A stretch of DNA of 5,598 bases from Bacteroidota bacterium (GTDB lineage Bacteria; Bacteroidota; Bacteroidia; Flavobacteriales; Flavobacteriaceae): positions 1-5,598 of the forward strand of contig SBFL01000288.1 of the NCBI GenBank assembly GCA_006227965.1, read 5' to 3'. The position numbers and the translations under genes were made by a program. Under the pieces are notes generated by a model, which had not been told where the DNA came from, ran no database searches, and saw only the letters and a program-made list of their open reading frames with translations. Positions 1 through 5,598 of this stretch are shown piece by piece. Every line of letters begins with the position of its first letter. The first letter of the stretch is position 1.

Positions 1-986
1 TTTTATTCGCAAAAAGACCTGTAGGAAAGGCCGATGCCGCCACCTGGGAACTCGTTTCAAATCCCGTCCCGGAAGTTTCGGAAGGCGGCGTGCTCATCAG
101 GCAGCACTATGTTTCCCTGGACCCTGCCATGCGCGGGTGGATGAACGAAGGGAAATCCTATATCGAGCCTATGCCCATTGGGTCTGTCATGCGGGCCGGA
201 TCCGTTGGAGAAGTGATCGCAGCCAAAAACCACCCCCATTTAAAAGAAGGTGATTTTGTGGTCGGAGGCGGGGGGGTGCAGCAATACGTGGCGACCGACG
301 GAAAAGGCTTCCACAAGGTGGATCCACGCCTGGCCCCCCTGCCCACCTATCTGGGGGCCCTGGGGATGCCCGGGATGACGGCCTATTTTGGAATTCTCGA
401 AGTGGGTAAAATTAAAACGGGTGATGTAGTGCTGATTTCAGGGGCTGCGGGGGCTGTGGGCAGCATTGCCGGACAGATCGCTAAAATAAAAGGATGCACG
501 GTGATAGGCATTGCCGGAGGACCGGAAAAATGCCGCTATCTAACTGAAGAACTCGGGTTTGATGCCGCCATTGACTACAAGAATGAAAATGTCGGGCAGC
601 GATTGAAGGAAACATGCCCAAAAGGCCTGGATGTCTATTTTGACAATGTGGGCGGGGAGATTTTGGACATTGCCCTTACCCGTTTGCGCAGGAATGCGCG
701 GGTGGTCATTTGCGGGGCTATCTCCCAGTACAACAACAAGGCGGGCATCAAGGGCCCGCGCAATTACCTTTCCCTGTTGGTAAACCGGGCAACCATGCAG
801 GGAATGGTAGTTTTTGACTGGGCAGACCGGTACGGGGAGGCCGCCATGGTCCTGGGCGGCTGGCTTGCTGCAGGCAAATTGAAAACCCGGGAAGCCATAT
901 ATGAAGGGATCGAGAATTTTTCGGAAACCTTTGACCGGCTCTTTAGCGGTGAAAAACAGGGGAAACTGGTGCTGAAAATAATTTAG
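1..986 (+). CDS. NADP-dependent MDR-family enoyl/enone reductase (CurA / prostaglandin reductase type), 5' partial
   Basis: Zinc-independent medium-chain dehydrogenase/reductase that should reduce the C=C bond of an alpha,beta-unsaturated carbonyl with NADPH in the cytoplasm. The frame is open from base 3 (LFAKRPVGKADAATWEL), giving 327 visible residues. Family members have about 330-345, so only a few N-terminal codons should be missing, and the GTG at 90 is internal. Visible signatures are SLDPAMRGWM (about 114-143), typical of the prostaglandin reductase/CurA subfamily; the nucleotide-binding turn GAAGAVGS (441-464); AGGPEKC (513-533), whose Lys should bind the 2'-phosphate of NADPH; and YFDNVGGE (636-659). 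No catalytic or structural zinc ligands are seen. The natural substrate cannot be read from the sequence: an enoyl-CoA, a lipid enone or an aldehyde are all possible. The downstream hydratase, SDR and acyl-CoA synthetase make a lipid substrate attractive, but this is inference. A strong hairpin follows the stop codon. Confidence 0.9.
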   Translation, partial: LFAKRPVGKADAATWELVSNPVPEVSEGGVLIRQHYVSLDPAMRGWMNEGKSYIEPMPIGSVMRAGSVGEVIAAKNHPHLKEGDFVVGGGGVQQYVATDGKGFHKVDPRLAPLPTYLGALGMPGMTAYFGILEVGKIKTGDVVLISGAAGAVGSIAGQIAKIKGCTVIGIAGGPEKCRYLTEELGFDAAIDYKNENVGQRLKETCPKGLDVYFDNVGGEILDIALTRLRRNARVVICGAISQYNNKAGIKGPRNYLSLLVNRATMQGMVVFDWADRYGEAAMVLGGWLAAGKLKTREAIYEGIENFSETFDRLFSGEKQGKLVLKII

Positions 987-1004
987 GATTAAATTTAAAA
1001 CACA

Positions 1005-1032
1005 AGGGGTCCCGGGCAGGTCCGGGACCCTT
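1005..1032 (+). terminator. Strong GC hairpin after the reductase gene; possible terminator or attenuator
   Basis: A perfect 9-bp stem, GGGTCCCGG (1007-1015) with CCGGGACCC (1022-1030), is extended by one G-U and one A-T pair. The loop is only six bases and could close further to a CAGG tetraloop. It lies 19 bases after the reductase stop and 20 bases before the SDR start. No U-run follows (the next bases are CTAACCCTAAAC), so it is not a textbook intrinsic terminator. It may instead be a partial terminator, an mRNA 3'-end stabiliser or a processing site. The structure is plain; its role is uncertain. Confidence 0.5.
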
Positions 1033-1052
1033 CTAACCCTAAACACTCCCAT

Positions 1053-1790
1053 ATGAGACTTAAAGATAAAATAGCCATTGTCACCGGTGGAGCCCGGGGG
1101 ATCGGACGCGCCGTTTGCGAGCTTTTTGCACATGAAGGGGCCACTGTAATCATCCTGGATTTGTTGCCGCAGGGGCGGGACGTTGCGAAGGGCATTAATA
1201 CAAGTGGAGGGGCCGCAGAGTTCCATGTGGTTTCGGTAACTGACAGGGCCGCCGTTACCGACCTGTTCGCAAGGGTGCATCAGCAATACGGCCGGATCGA
1301 TATCCTTATCAACAACGCCGGGATCACCCGAGACAGGACCCTGGAAAAGATGAGCGAGGCGGAATGGGATACCGTCATGGAGGTTAACCTGAAAGGGGTC
1401 TTCCTGTGCACCCAGGCGGTTATCCCCTATATGAAAGCCAACAAATATGGTCGGATCGTAAGCGCTGCCTCCAACGTGGGGCTGCGGGGTAATTTCGGGC
1501 AGACCAACTACGCGGCTACCAAGGCGGGGGTTATCGCCATGGCCAAAACCTGGACGGTTGAGCTGGGCAAACACGGAATTACGGCCAATGCAGTGGCCCC
1601 GGGGTTTACGATGACCGAAATGGTCAACCAAATCCCACAGGAGCACCTCGCCCGGATCAAGGCCGGTATACCCCTGGGAACCGTTGCCGACCCCATTGAC
1701 ATTGCCTATGGGTATTTGTACCTGGCCTCTGACGAGGCCCGATTTGTGTCAGGGATCTGTCTCACCATTGACGGGGGAATGTCCCGGTAA
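1053..1790 (+). CDS. SDR-family 3-hydroxyacyl dehydrogenase / 3-ketoacyl reductase (FabG-like)
   Basis: Classical short-chain dehydrogenase/reductase of 245 residues, the usual FabG length, expected to interconvert 3-ketoacyl and (R)-3-hydroxyacyl thioesters in the cytoplasm. Residues in order: TGGARGIG (11-18) cofactor turn, Asp36 at the end of the second beta strand, NNAG (87-90), Asn112, Ser140, Tyr153 and Lys157 (YAATK), PGF (183-185) and a C-terminal DGGMSR. The Asn-Ser-Tyr-Lys tetrad is complete and the 13-residue Ser-Tyr spacing matches FabG. Asp36 usually selects NAD(H) over NADP(H), which hints at an oxidative CoA-pathway enzyme rather than the housekeeping FabG. The ATG start is well placed for the Rossmann fold, although no Shine-Dalgarno sequence precedes it. 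The hydratase gene begins 9 bases after its stop, so the two are almost certainly co-transcribed and may act in sequence. Exact substrate is not determinable; other SDR alcohol dehydrogenases are the alternative. Confidence 0.92.
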   Translation: MRLKDKIAIVTGGARGIGRAVCELFAHEGATVIILDLLPQGRDVAKGINTSGGAAEFHVVSVTDRAAVTDLFARVHQQYGRIDILINNAGITRDRTLEKMSEAEWDTVMEVNLKGVFLCTQAVIPYMKANKYGRIVSAASNVGLRGNFGQTNYAATKAGVIAMAKTWTVELGKHGITANAVAPGFTMTEMVNQIPQEHLARIKAGIPLGTVADPIDIAYGYLYLASDEARFVSGICLTIDGGMSR

Positions 1791-1799
1791 TCCACACCC

Positions 1800-2264
1800 A
1801 TGGCGAAACTTGAATTTGAAAACCTGAAAGCATTCCGGGCCCTGGAGGGAAAACCCATCCCCACCGGAGACTGGGTGTCCATAACCCAGGAAATGATCGA
1901 TGATTTTGCCAAAGCCACCATGGATTTCCAGTGGATCCATGTGGATCCAGAAAAGGCAGCCAAACATTCCCCTTTTAAAAAGACGGTGGCCCATGGATTT
2001 ATGTCCCTGGCGCTCCTTTCCCGAATGCTGGGGGATTGTGTGCGGGTCCACTCCGCAACAATGGGGGTGAATTACGGTCTTAACAAGGTCCGGTTTCCCA
2101 GCCCTGTCCTTGTGGATAGCCGCATCCGCCTTTCGGGCCGGGTTGGGGAAATAGAGGACTACCGGGAAAACGGCCTTAAAATTACCTGGCACTGCACTGT
2201 GGAAATCGAAGGGGCAGACAGGCCGGCCTGTATTGCTGAATTCATCAGCCTCATGTTTGAATAA
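1800..2264 (+). CDS. MaoC-like (R)-specific enoyl-thioester hydratase/dehydratase (Rv0130/NodN type)
   Basis: Single hot-dog-fold protein of 154 residues, normal for the stand-alone MaoC family. It should hydrate trans-2-enoyl-CoA to (R)-3-hydroxyacyl-CoA, or do the reverse. The hydratase-2 motif runs from about residue 42 to 70. Asp42 and His47 (DFQWIH) have the same five-residue spacing as the catalytic Asp-His pair of PhaJ-type hydratases, and AHGFMSL (64-70) forms the usual His-Gly turn. The segment NYGLNKVRFPSPV resembles the mycobacterial Rv0130 and rhizobial NodN branch more than PhaJ itself. The ATG lies 9 bases after the SDR stop, without a visible Shine-Dalgarno sequence. Hydratase and SDR share the (R)-3-hydroxyacyl intermediate, so the pair makes biochemical sense. 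Chain-length preference cannot be read. The fold and family are sure; the in vivo substrate is inferred. Confidence 0.9.
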   Translation: MAKLEFENLKAFRALEGKPIPTGDWVSITQEMIDDFAKATMDFQWIHVDPEKAAKHSPFKKTVAHGFMSLALLSRMLGDCVRVHSATMGVNYGLNKVRFPSPVLVDSRIRLSGRVGEIEDYRENGLKITWHCTVEIEGADRPACIAEFISLMFE

Positions 2265-2306
2265 GCTATATTCTTCAGATTTATCATAGGATATATTTTG
2301 TACCTT
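2265..2306 (+). promoter_or_regulatory. AT-rich gap with possible Bacteroidota promoter for the acyl-CoA synthetase
   Basis: This stretch is clearly AT-richer than the flanking genes. TATATTTTG at 2292-2300 resembles the Bacteroidota -7 element TAnnTTTG with one extra spacer base. No good -33 TTG is seen at the usual distance; TTC at 2271-2273 is the closest. If the element works, transcription would start around 2305-2308, which bears on the start codon choice of the next gene. The call is weak, and the gene may simply be read from upstream. Confidence 0.25.
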
Positions 2307-4154
2307 ATGATTTTAAGCAACCAGCCGCCTTCGCCTATGACCCGCATTTTTGACCTCCTGGCCTACCAACAGGAAAAACACCCCCTGGAAAACTGCATCA
2401 ATGCCCGACAGGAGGATGGGTCGTGGAGACCTTACAGTTCAAGGGAAATAGCAGAGACTGCGGAAAAAGCAGCTGCGGGCCTTTTAAAGCTGGGTCTAAC
2501 AAAAGGAGACCGGGTGGCTCTGGTGTCATACAAGAACAGGCCCGAATGGCTCATTATGGATTTTGCGATCCAGATGGCAGGCATGGTCAGCGTTCCTTTA
2601 TACCCCACCATCAGCATTGGGGAATACGAATACATCCTGAATGAAGCCGGGGTAAAGGCAGCTTTTTGCGGAGAAGGGGATCTGCATGAAAAGCTGGGGA
2701 TAGCATGTAAAAACACCCCATCCCTGGATTACATCTTTACCTTTGACCGTCAGGCAAACCGGTCTTTTTGGGAAGACATCCTTGATCCCGGAGGGGTTGG
2801 GAAACTGCAAGAGATCAAACAGGGGATTACCGGAGAGGACCTGGTTACGATCATCTATACCTCCGGAACCACGGGAAATCCCAAGGGGGTGATGCTGAAC
2901 CACAGCAATATCATGTACGCGGTTATTACCACTGCGGACCTTGTCCCTATAAGGCCCGGGGAAAAAACCATCAGTTTCCTTCCAATGTGCCACATATATG
3001 AAAGAGCTGTGTCTTTTGCTTACTATTACAGGGGGTATTCGGTGTACTATTGCGGCACAGACAACCTCAGCGGCCCGGAAGGCGACCTGGCATCCGTAAG
3101 GCCTGCCGGTTTCACGGCCGTGCCCAGGCTGCTCGAAAAGATCTATGAAGCCATTTATAACAAAGGGCTTGAATTGAAAGGCATTAAAAGGGCTCTGTTC
3201 TTCTGGTCCCTGTCACTAACGGATGACTTTAGCCTGGATAAAAAACGTACCCTTCCCGAGCGCCTGAAGTGGGCGCTTGCGGACCGCCTGATTTTCAGCA
3301 AATGGCGGGAAGCCCTGGGGGGAAATCTGAGGGTGGTCTTTACAGCTGCAGCTCCCTGCCCGGTTAAGATCCTGCGCCTATTTTGTGCTGCCGGCATACA
3401 AATCCGGGAAGGATATGGGCTTACAGAAACCGCCCCGACCCTGACCATGAACACCTATGAGCCCGGTGGGGCCATGCTGGGCACAGTGGGTTGTGTGGTA
3501 GAAGGGGTGGAACTGCTTATCGATGAAAGCGACGGGGCCTACGAGCCCGGGGAGGGAGAGATCCTGGCCCATGGCCCAAATGTCATGTCGGGTTACTACA
3601 AGAAGCCGGAAATAAACAAACAGGTGTTCCGCGAAATTGACGGAAAAACATGGTTTTGTACGGGAGACGTCGGGACCTTTGTCGAAGGCCCCGGCGGGCG
3701 TAAATTCTTGAAGATCACCGACCGGAAAAAAGAGCTGCTAAAGACCTCCGGCGGCAAATATGTGGCCCCGGCCCCAATAGAAAACCGGTTCCGGGAGGAT
3801 TTCCTGGTGGAGCAGATCATGGTAGTTGGCGACAGGCGAAAATTCGTCTCTGCCCTCATAGTGCCGGCCGAAGAGGCCCTTAAGAGCTGGTGCCTCCACA
3901 AAGGACTGCAGTGGGGGCCCCTGGAGGAGATGGTGAAAAACGAAAAGGTGATCGCCAAATACCAGAAAATAATCGATCGGCTGAACCCGCAGTTTAGCCA
4001 TATTGAACAAATCAAGAAGTTCAGGCTGGTCCCCCATCAATGGCTGCCCCTGCACCCAGATGGTTCCGAGGCTGAGCTGACCCCCACACTTAAGCTGAAA
4101 AGACGGGTGATCCAAAGGAAATTCGAGTGCGAGATTGATGAGATCTATGCCTGA
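2307..4154 (+). CDS. Long-chain acyl-CoA synthetase (AMP-forming, FadD15 type)
   Basis: Adenylate-forming enzyme that activates a free fatty acid with ATP and CoA to acyl-CoA, AMP and pyrophosphate, probably at the inner face of the membrane. Counting from ATG 2307 it has 615 residues, typical of this branch. Signatures: YTSGTTGNPKGVML (184-197, ATP/phosphate loop), LPMCHIYER (225-233), GYGLTET (369-375, adenine site), TGD with Asp454 (ribose contact), KITDRKKELLKTSGGKYVAP (469-488, hinge) and C-terminal TPTLKLKRR with Lys596/598 at the position of the catalytic lysine. All key sites are intact. The start is ambiguous: ATG 2307 and ATG 2337 (MTRIFDLL, 605 residues) are both plausible, and an in-frame TTG at 2298 is less so. 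Many homologues begin near the 2337 position. No Shine-Dalgarno sequence decides between them. It would supply acyl-CoA to the upstream hydratase and dehydrogenase. Chain length preference is unknown. Confidence 0.93.
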   Translation: MILSNQPPSPMTRIFDLLAYQQEKHPLENCINARQEDGSWRPYSSREIAETAEKAAAGLLKLGLTKGDRVALVSYKNRPEWLIMDFAIQMAGMVSVPLYPTISIGEYEYILNEAGVKAAFCGEGDLHEKLGIACKNTPSLDYIFTFDRQANRSFWEDILDPGGVGKLQEIKQGITGEDLVTIIYTSGTTGNPKGVMLNHSNIMYAVITTADLVPIRPGEKTISFLPMCHIYERAVSFAYYYRGYSVYYCGTDNLSGPEGDLASVRPAGFTAVPRLLEKIYEAIYNKGLELKGIKRALFFWSLSLTDDFSLDKKRTLPERLKWALADRLIFSKWREALGGNLRVVFTAAAPCPVKILRLFCAAGIQIREGYGLTETAPTLTMNTYEPGGAMLGTVGCVVEGVELLIDESDGAYEPGEGEILAHGPNVMSGYYKKPEINKQVFREIDGKTWFCTGDVGTFVEGPGGRKFLKITDRKKELLKTSGGKYVAPAPIENRFREDFLVEQIMVVGDRRKFVSALIVPAEEALKSWCLHKGLQWGPLEEMVKNEKVIAKYQKIIDRLNPQFSHIEQIKKFRLVPHQWLPLHPDGSEAELTPTLKLKRRVIQRKFECEIDEIYA

Positions 4155-4222
4155 ACATATTGGACTGATGAAAACAACCGAGAAAAATTAAGGCCGGTAA
4201 AACATCCTTTAACAAGATCCCC

Positions 4223-4951
4223 ATGCTGCAATTCCTCCGCCAAATCCGACACCGCCTTTTTGCTGAAAAGGGGATGAGCAGGCCTATCTCCCCAGTAGGC
4301 AGATACTTGCTGTATGCCCTCGGGGAAATAATGCTGGTAGTCATCGGAATCTTAATTGCGTTGCAGATCAATAACTGGAACGACAGCCGCCTGCAAGAAA
4401 AAGAAGCCAGGACATTATACCAGAATACCCGACAGCAACTTCTCGAAGACCGTCAGAATATCGAAGGGCAAATCTCCTACAACAACAAGAATATTAAAGA
4501 GTTCATCTATGCCACAGACCTCATCGGCCAGAATGATCGCAGCGGGCAAGACAGCCTCTGTGCCATAACCGGTAAGCTCGTGGATTATTCTGATTTTGAC
4601 CGGCAGGGGAACATTTACGAAACCATTGTAAATAGTGGAGATGTCAGGTTATTGAAGAACGAGGAGATCAAAAAAAAGCTTCGCGCGCTGGAAGAGACCT
4701 ATCTCTATATCAACCGTATGGAAACGATCCATTACGATGCCATAATGCAGATGGTCCCGGAGATATCTAGAATCGTGAATATTACATCGAAAGAAATCAT
4801 CGATGAAGATGAGCTGTACCACCCAAGGTTTCAGAACCAGTTTGCATTATCGCTCCGAGTAATCAACGAGAAAGAACAGGTGTACTTCCGTGCCCTTGAT
4901 GAGATAGATGTCCTGGTCTCCCTGATCGGGGAAGAACTAAAAGAATACTGA
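4223..4951 (+). CDS. DUF6090-type membrane-anchored protein, first of a tandem pair; function unknown
   Basis: A 242-residue protein with the architecture I recognise as DUF6090 of flavobacteria. Residues 1-28 are rich in Arg/Lys/His (R6, R9, R11, K16, R20, R27). One hydrophobic helix follows (about 29-48, YLLYALGEIMLVVIGILIAL) and ends in QINNWND. A polar, probably helical and coiled-coil-prone domain fills the rest. The positive-inside rule predicts an N-in anchor with about 190 residues in the periplasm. A Glu (E35) sits within the hydrophobic run. Residues 130-160 (NIYETIVNSGD, then a Leu-rich helix) look like the most conserved part of the outer domain. There is no catalytic motif, cleavable signal peptide or lipobox. 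GC counted over 4381-4920 is about 45%, lower than the neighbours. The 68-base gap before it shows no clear promoter or terminator. No function can be assigned. Confidence 0.82.
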   Translation: MLQFLRQIRHRLFAEKGMSRPISPVGRYLLYALGEIMLVVIGILIALQINNWNDSRLQEKEARTLYQNTRQQLLEDRQNIEGQISYNNKNIKEFIYATDLIGQNDRSGQDSLCAITGKLVDYSDFDRQGNIYETIVNSGDVRLLKNEEIKKKLRALEETYLYINRMETIHYDAIMQMVPEISRIVNITSKEIIDEDELYHPRFQNQFALSLRVINEKEQVYFRALDEIDVLVSLIGEELKEY

Positions 4952-4952
4952 C

Positions 4953-5598
4953 ATGCTTCGGATTTTCAGACCATTCCGACAAAAATTGCTCTCGAATAAC
5001 CCTTCCGGCGAGCCTGGCCGGGCAGGTCGAATCAGAACATACATGTACCTGTTGTATGCCGTGGGGGAAATAATGCTGGTCGTCATCGGGATCCTGGGGG
5101 CGCTGCAGGTAGACAACTGGAATGAAGACCGGAAAAAGCAGCAGCAGGCATCTGAATTCAGGGCAAAGCTCCGGGAGGGAGTCATTACCGATATGGAGAA
5201 CATTCGAAACCGAATGGAGTTCTTTGAAATGGCGATTTCTTATGGCTACAAAGCCGAAGAAGAGCTGTCAGCAGGCCGGGCAAACGACACAGAATCCCGA
5301 TGGCAGTTTCTTGTACAGGCTTTCCACGTGAGTCAGATATGGAATTTCAACCAGGTCACAGCCACCTATAACGAGGTGCAGAACCCTGAAATGCTCGGCT
5401 ATCTGGGCACCCCGGTATTACTCAATGCACTGCAGCGGTACTATAACGAGTGGCCCCTGCAGCTTTCTGTACTCACTGGAGGCACCCAGGCCTACCGCGA
5501 TTTTGTCCGCAGTATCATTTCCATGGAACTACAGCAATATCTCTGGGACCGCTGCTACGATATAGACGTGCTGGATGTTCAGAGTTTCCTTCCGTGTT
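4953..5598 (+). CDS. DUF6090-type membrane-anchored protein, second of the tandem pair; 3' partial
   Basis: Open from ATG 4953 to the window edge, 215 residues visible with no stop. The start lies one base after the stop of the previous gene (TGA-C-ATG), so translational coupling is likely. The layout repeats that of its neighbour: a cationic N-terminus (MLRIFRPFRQKLL, then GRAGRIR), a hydrophobic helix at about 31-51 (YLLYAVGEIMLVVIGILGAL), then QVDNWNEDRKK and a polar helical domain. Residues 137-167 (ATYNEVQN, then a Leu/Tyr-rich stretch) line up with 130-160 of the first protein. Outside these blocks the two have little obvious similarity, so this is an old duplication rather than a recent copy. 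The internal ATG at 5043 would discard the cationic segment and is unlikely as the start. Hand-counted lines give about 50-57% GC, like the lipid genes. Function is unknown, and some C-terminal residues are missing. Confidence 0.8.
   Translation, partial: MLRIFRPFRQKLLSNNPSGEPGRAGRIRTYMYLLYAVGEIMLVVIGILGALQVDNWNEDRKKQQQASEFRAKLREGVITDMENIRNRMEFFEMAISYGYKAEEELSAGRANDTESRWQFLVQAFHVSQIWNFNQVTATYNEVQNPEMLGYLGTPVLLNALQRYYNEWPLQLSVLTGGTQAYRDFVRSIISMELQQYLWDRCYDIDVLDVQSFLPC

Noticed and set aside
990..997. TAAATTTA as a possible -7 promoter element for the SDR gene.
   Set aside because: The final G of TAnnTTTG is missing, no -33 TTG is found upstream, and it precedes a strong hairpin that would then lie in the leader.
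540..1646. A 368-codon open frame on the minus strand spanning the end of the reductase and most of the SDR.
   Set aside because: Both sense genes carry complete family motifs through this region. The antisense translation is rich in Pro, His and Gly without any recognisable domain, as expected from codon bias in GC-rich genes.
1932..1949. Two copies of the palindrome TGGATCCA separated by two bases, resembling an operator.
   Set aside because: They encode the conserved W-I-H-V-D-P of the hydratase active-site motif. Codon choice explains the repeat and its position inside a gene argues against an operator.
1749..2192. A 147-codon minus-strand open frame opposite the hydratase gene.
   Set aside because: It mirrors the MaoC coding sequence, whose catalytic motif is intact, and its product shows no domain or start signal.
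4155..4222. The gap between the synthetase and the first DUF6090 gene, checked for promoter, terminator or small RNA.
   Set aside because: No stem-loop with a U-run and no TAnnTTTG element is visible. The gap is short and nothing supportable was found.
5122..5331. A 69-codon open frame in another + strand frame inside the second DUF6090 gene.
   Set aside because: The frame starting at 4953 stays open to the window edge and carries the DUF6090 helix and motifs, so this is a shadow.

Overview
The window reads as chromosomal DNA of a marine-type flavobacterium (Bacteroidota) with fairly high GC. This is inferred from three things. Two adjacent genes encode the flavobacterial DUF6090 architecture: a cationic N-terminus, then a Y-A-x-G-E-I-M-L-V-V-I-G-I-L membrane segment ending in N-W-N. 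No start codon has a clear Shine-Dalgarno sequence, as is usual in this phylum. GC is about 57-62% in sampled lines of the first genes; a Robiginitalea-like genome would fit, but genus is a guess. All six genes lie on the + strand and coding density is very high. The first and last genes are cut by the window edges.

Region 1 (1-4154) is an acyl-thioester gene set. It holds a zinc-free MDR-family NADPH-dependent enoyl/enone reductase (5' end missing), an SDR of the 3-hydroxyacyl dehydrogenase/3-ketoacyl reductase (FabG-like) type, a MaoC-fold (R)-specific enoyl-thioester hydratase of the Rv0130/NodN type, and a long-chain acyl-CoA synthetase of the FadD15 type. Together these could activate a fatty acid and interconvert enoyl-, (R)-3-hydroxyacyl- and 3-ketoacyl-CoA, and saturate an enoyl bond. 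No thiolase, ketosynthase or acyl-CoA dehydrogenase is present, so any full cycle needs enzymes encoded elsewhere. The SDR and hydratase are 9 bp apart and surely co-transcribed. A strong hairpin separates the reductase from the SDR, and an AT-rich gap with a possible promoter precedes the synthetase.

Region 2 (4155-5598) holds two tandem, divergent DUF6090 membrane-anchored paralogues with only one base between them. The first is complete and GC-poorer (about 45%). The second is normal in GC and runs off the right edge. Their function is unknown, and nothing in the sequence ties them to the lipid genes beyond shared direction and proximity.

I see no RNA gene, mobile element, CRISPR array or phage gene. 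The most interesting part is the DUF6090 pair: the membrane segment is nearly invariant while the outer domains have diverged.
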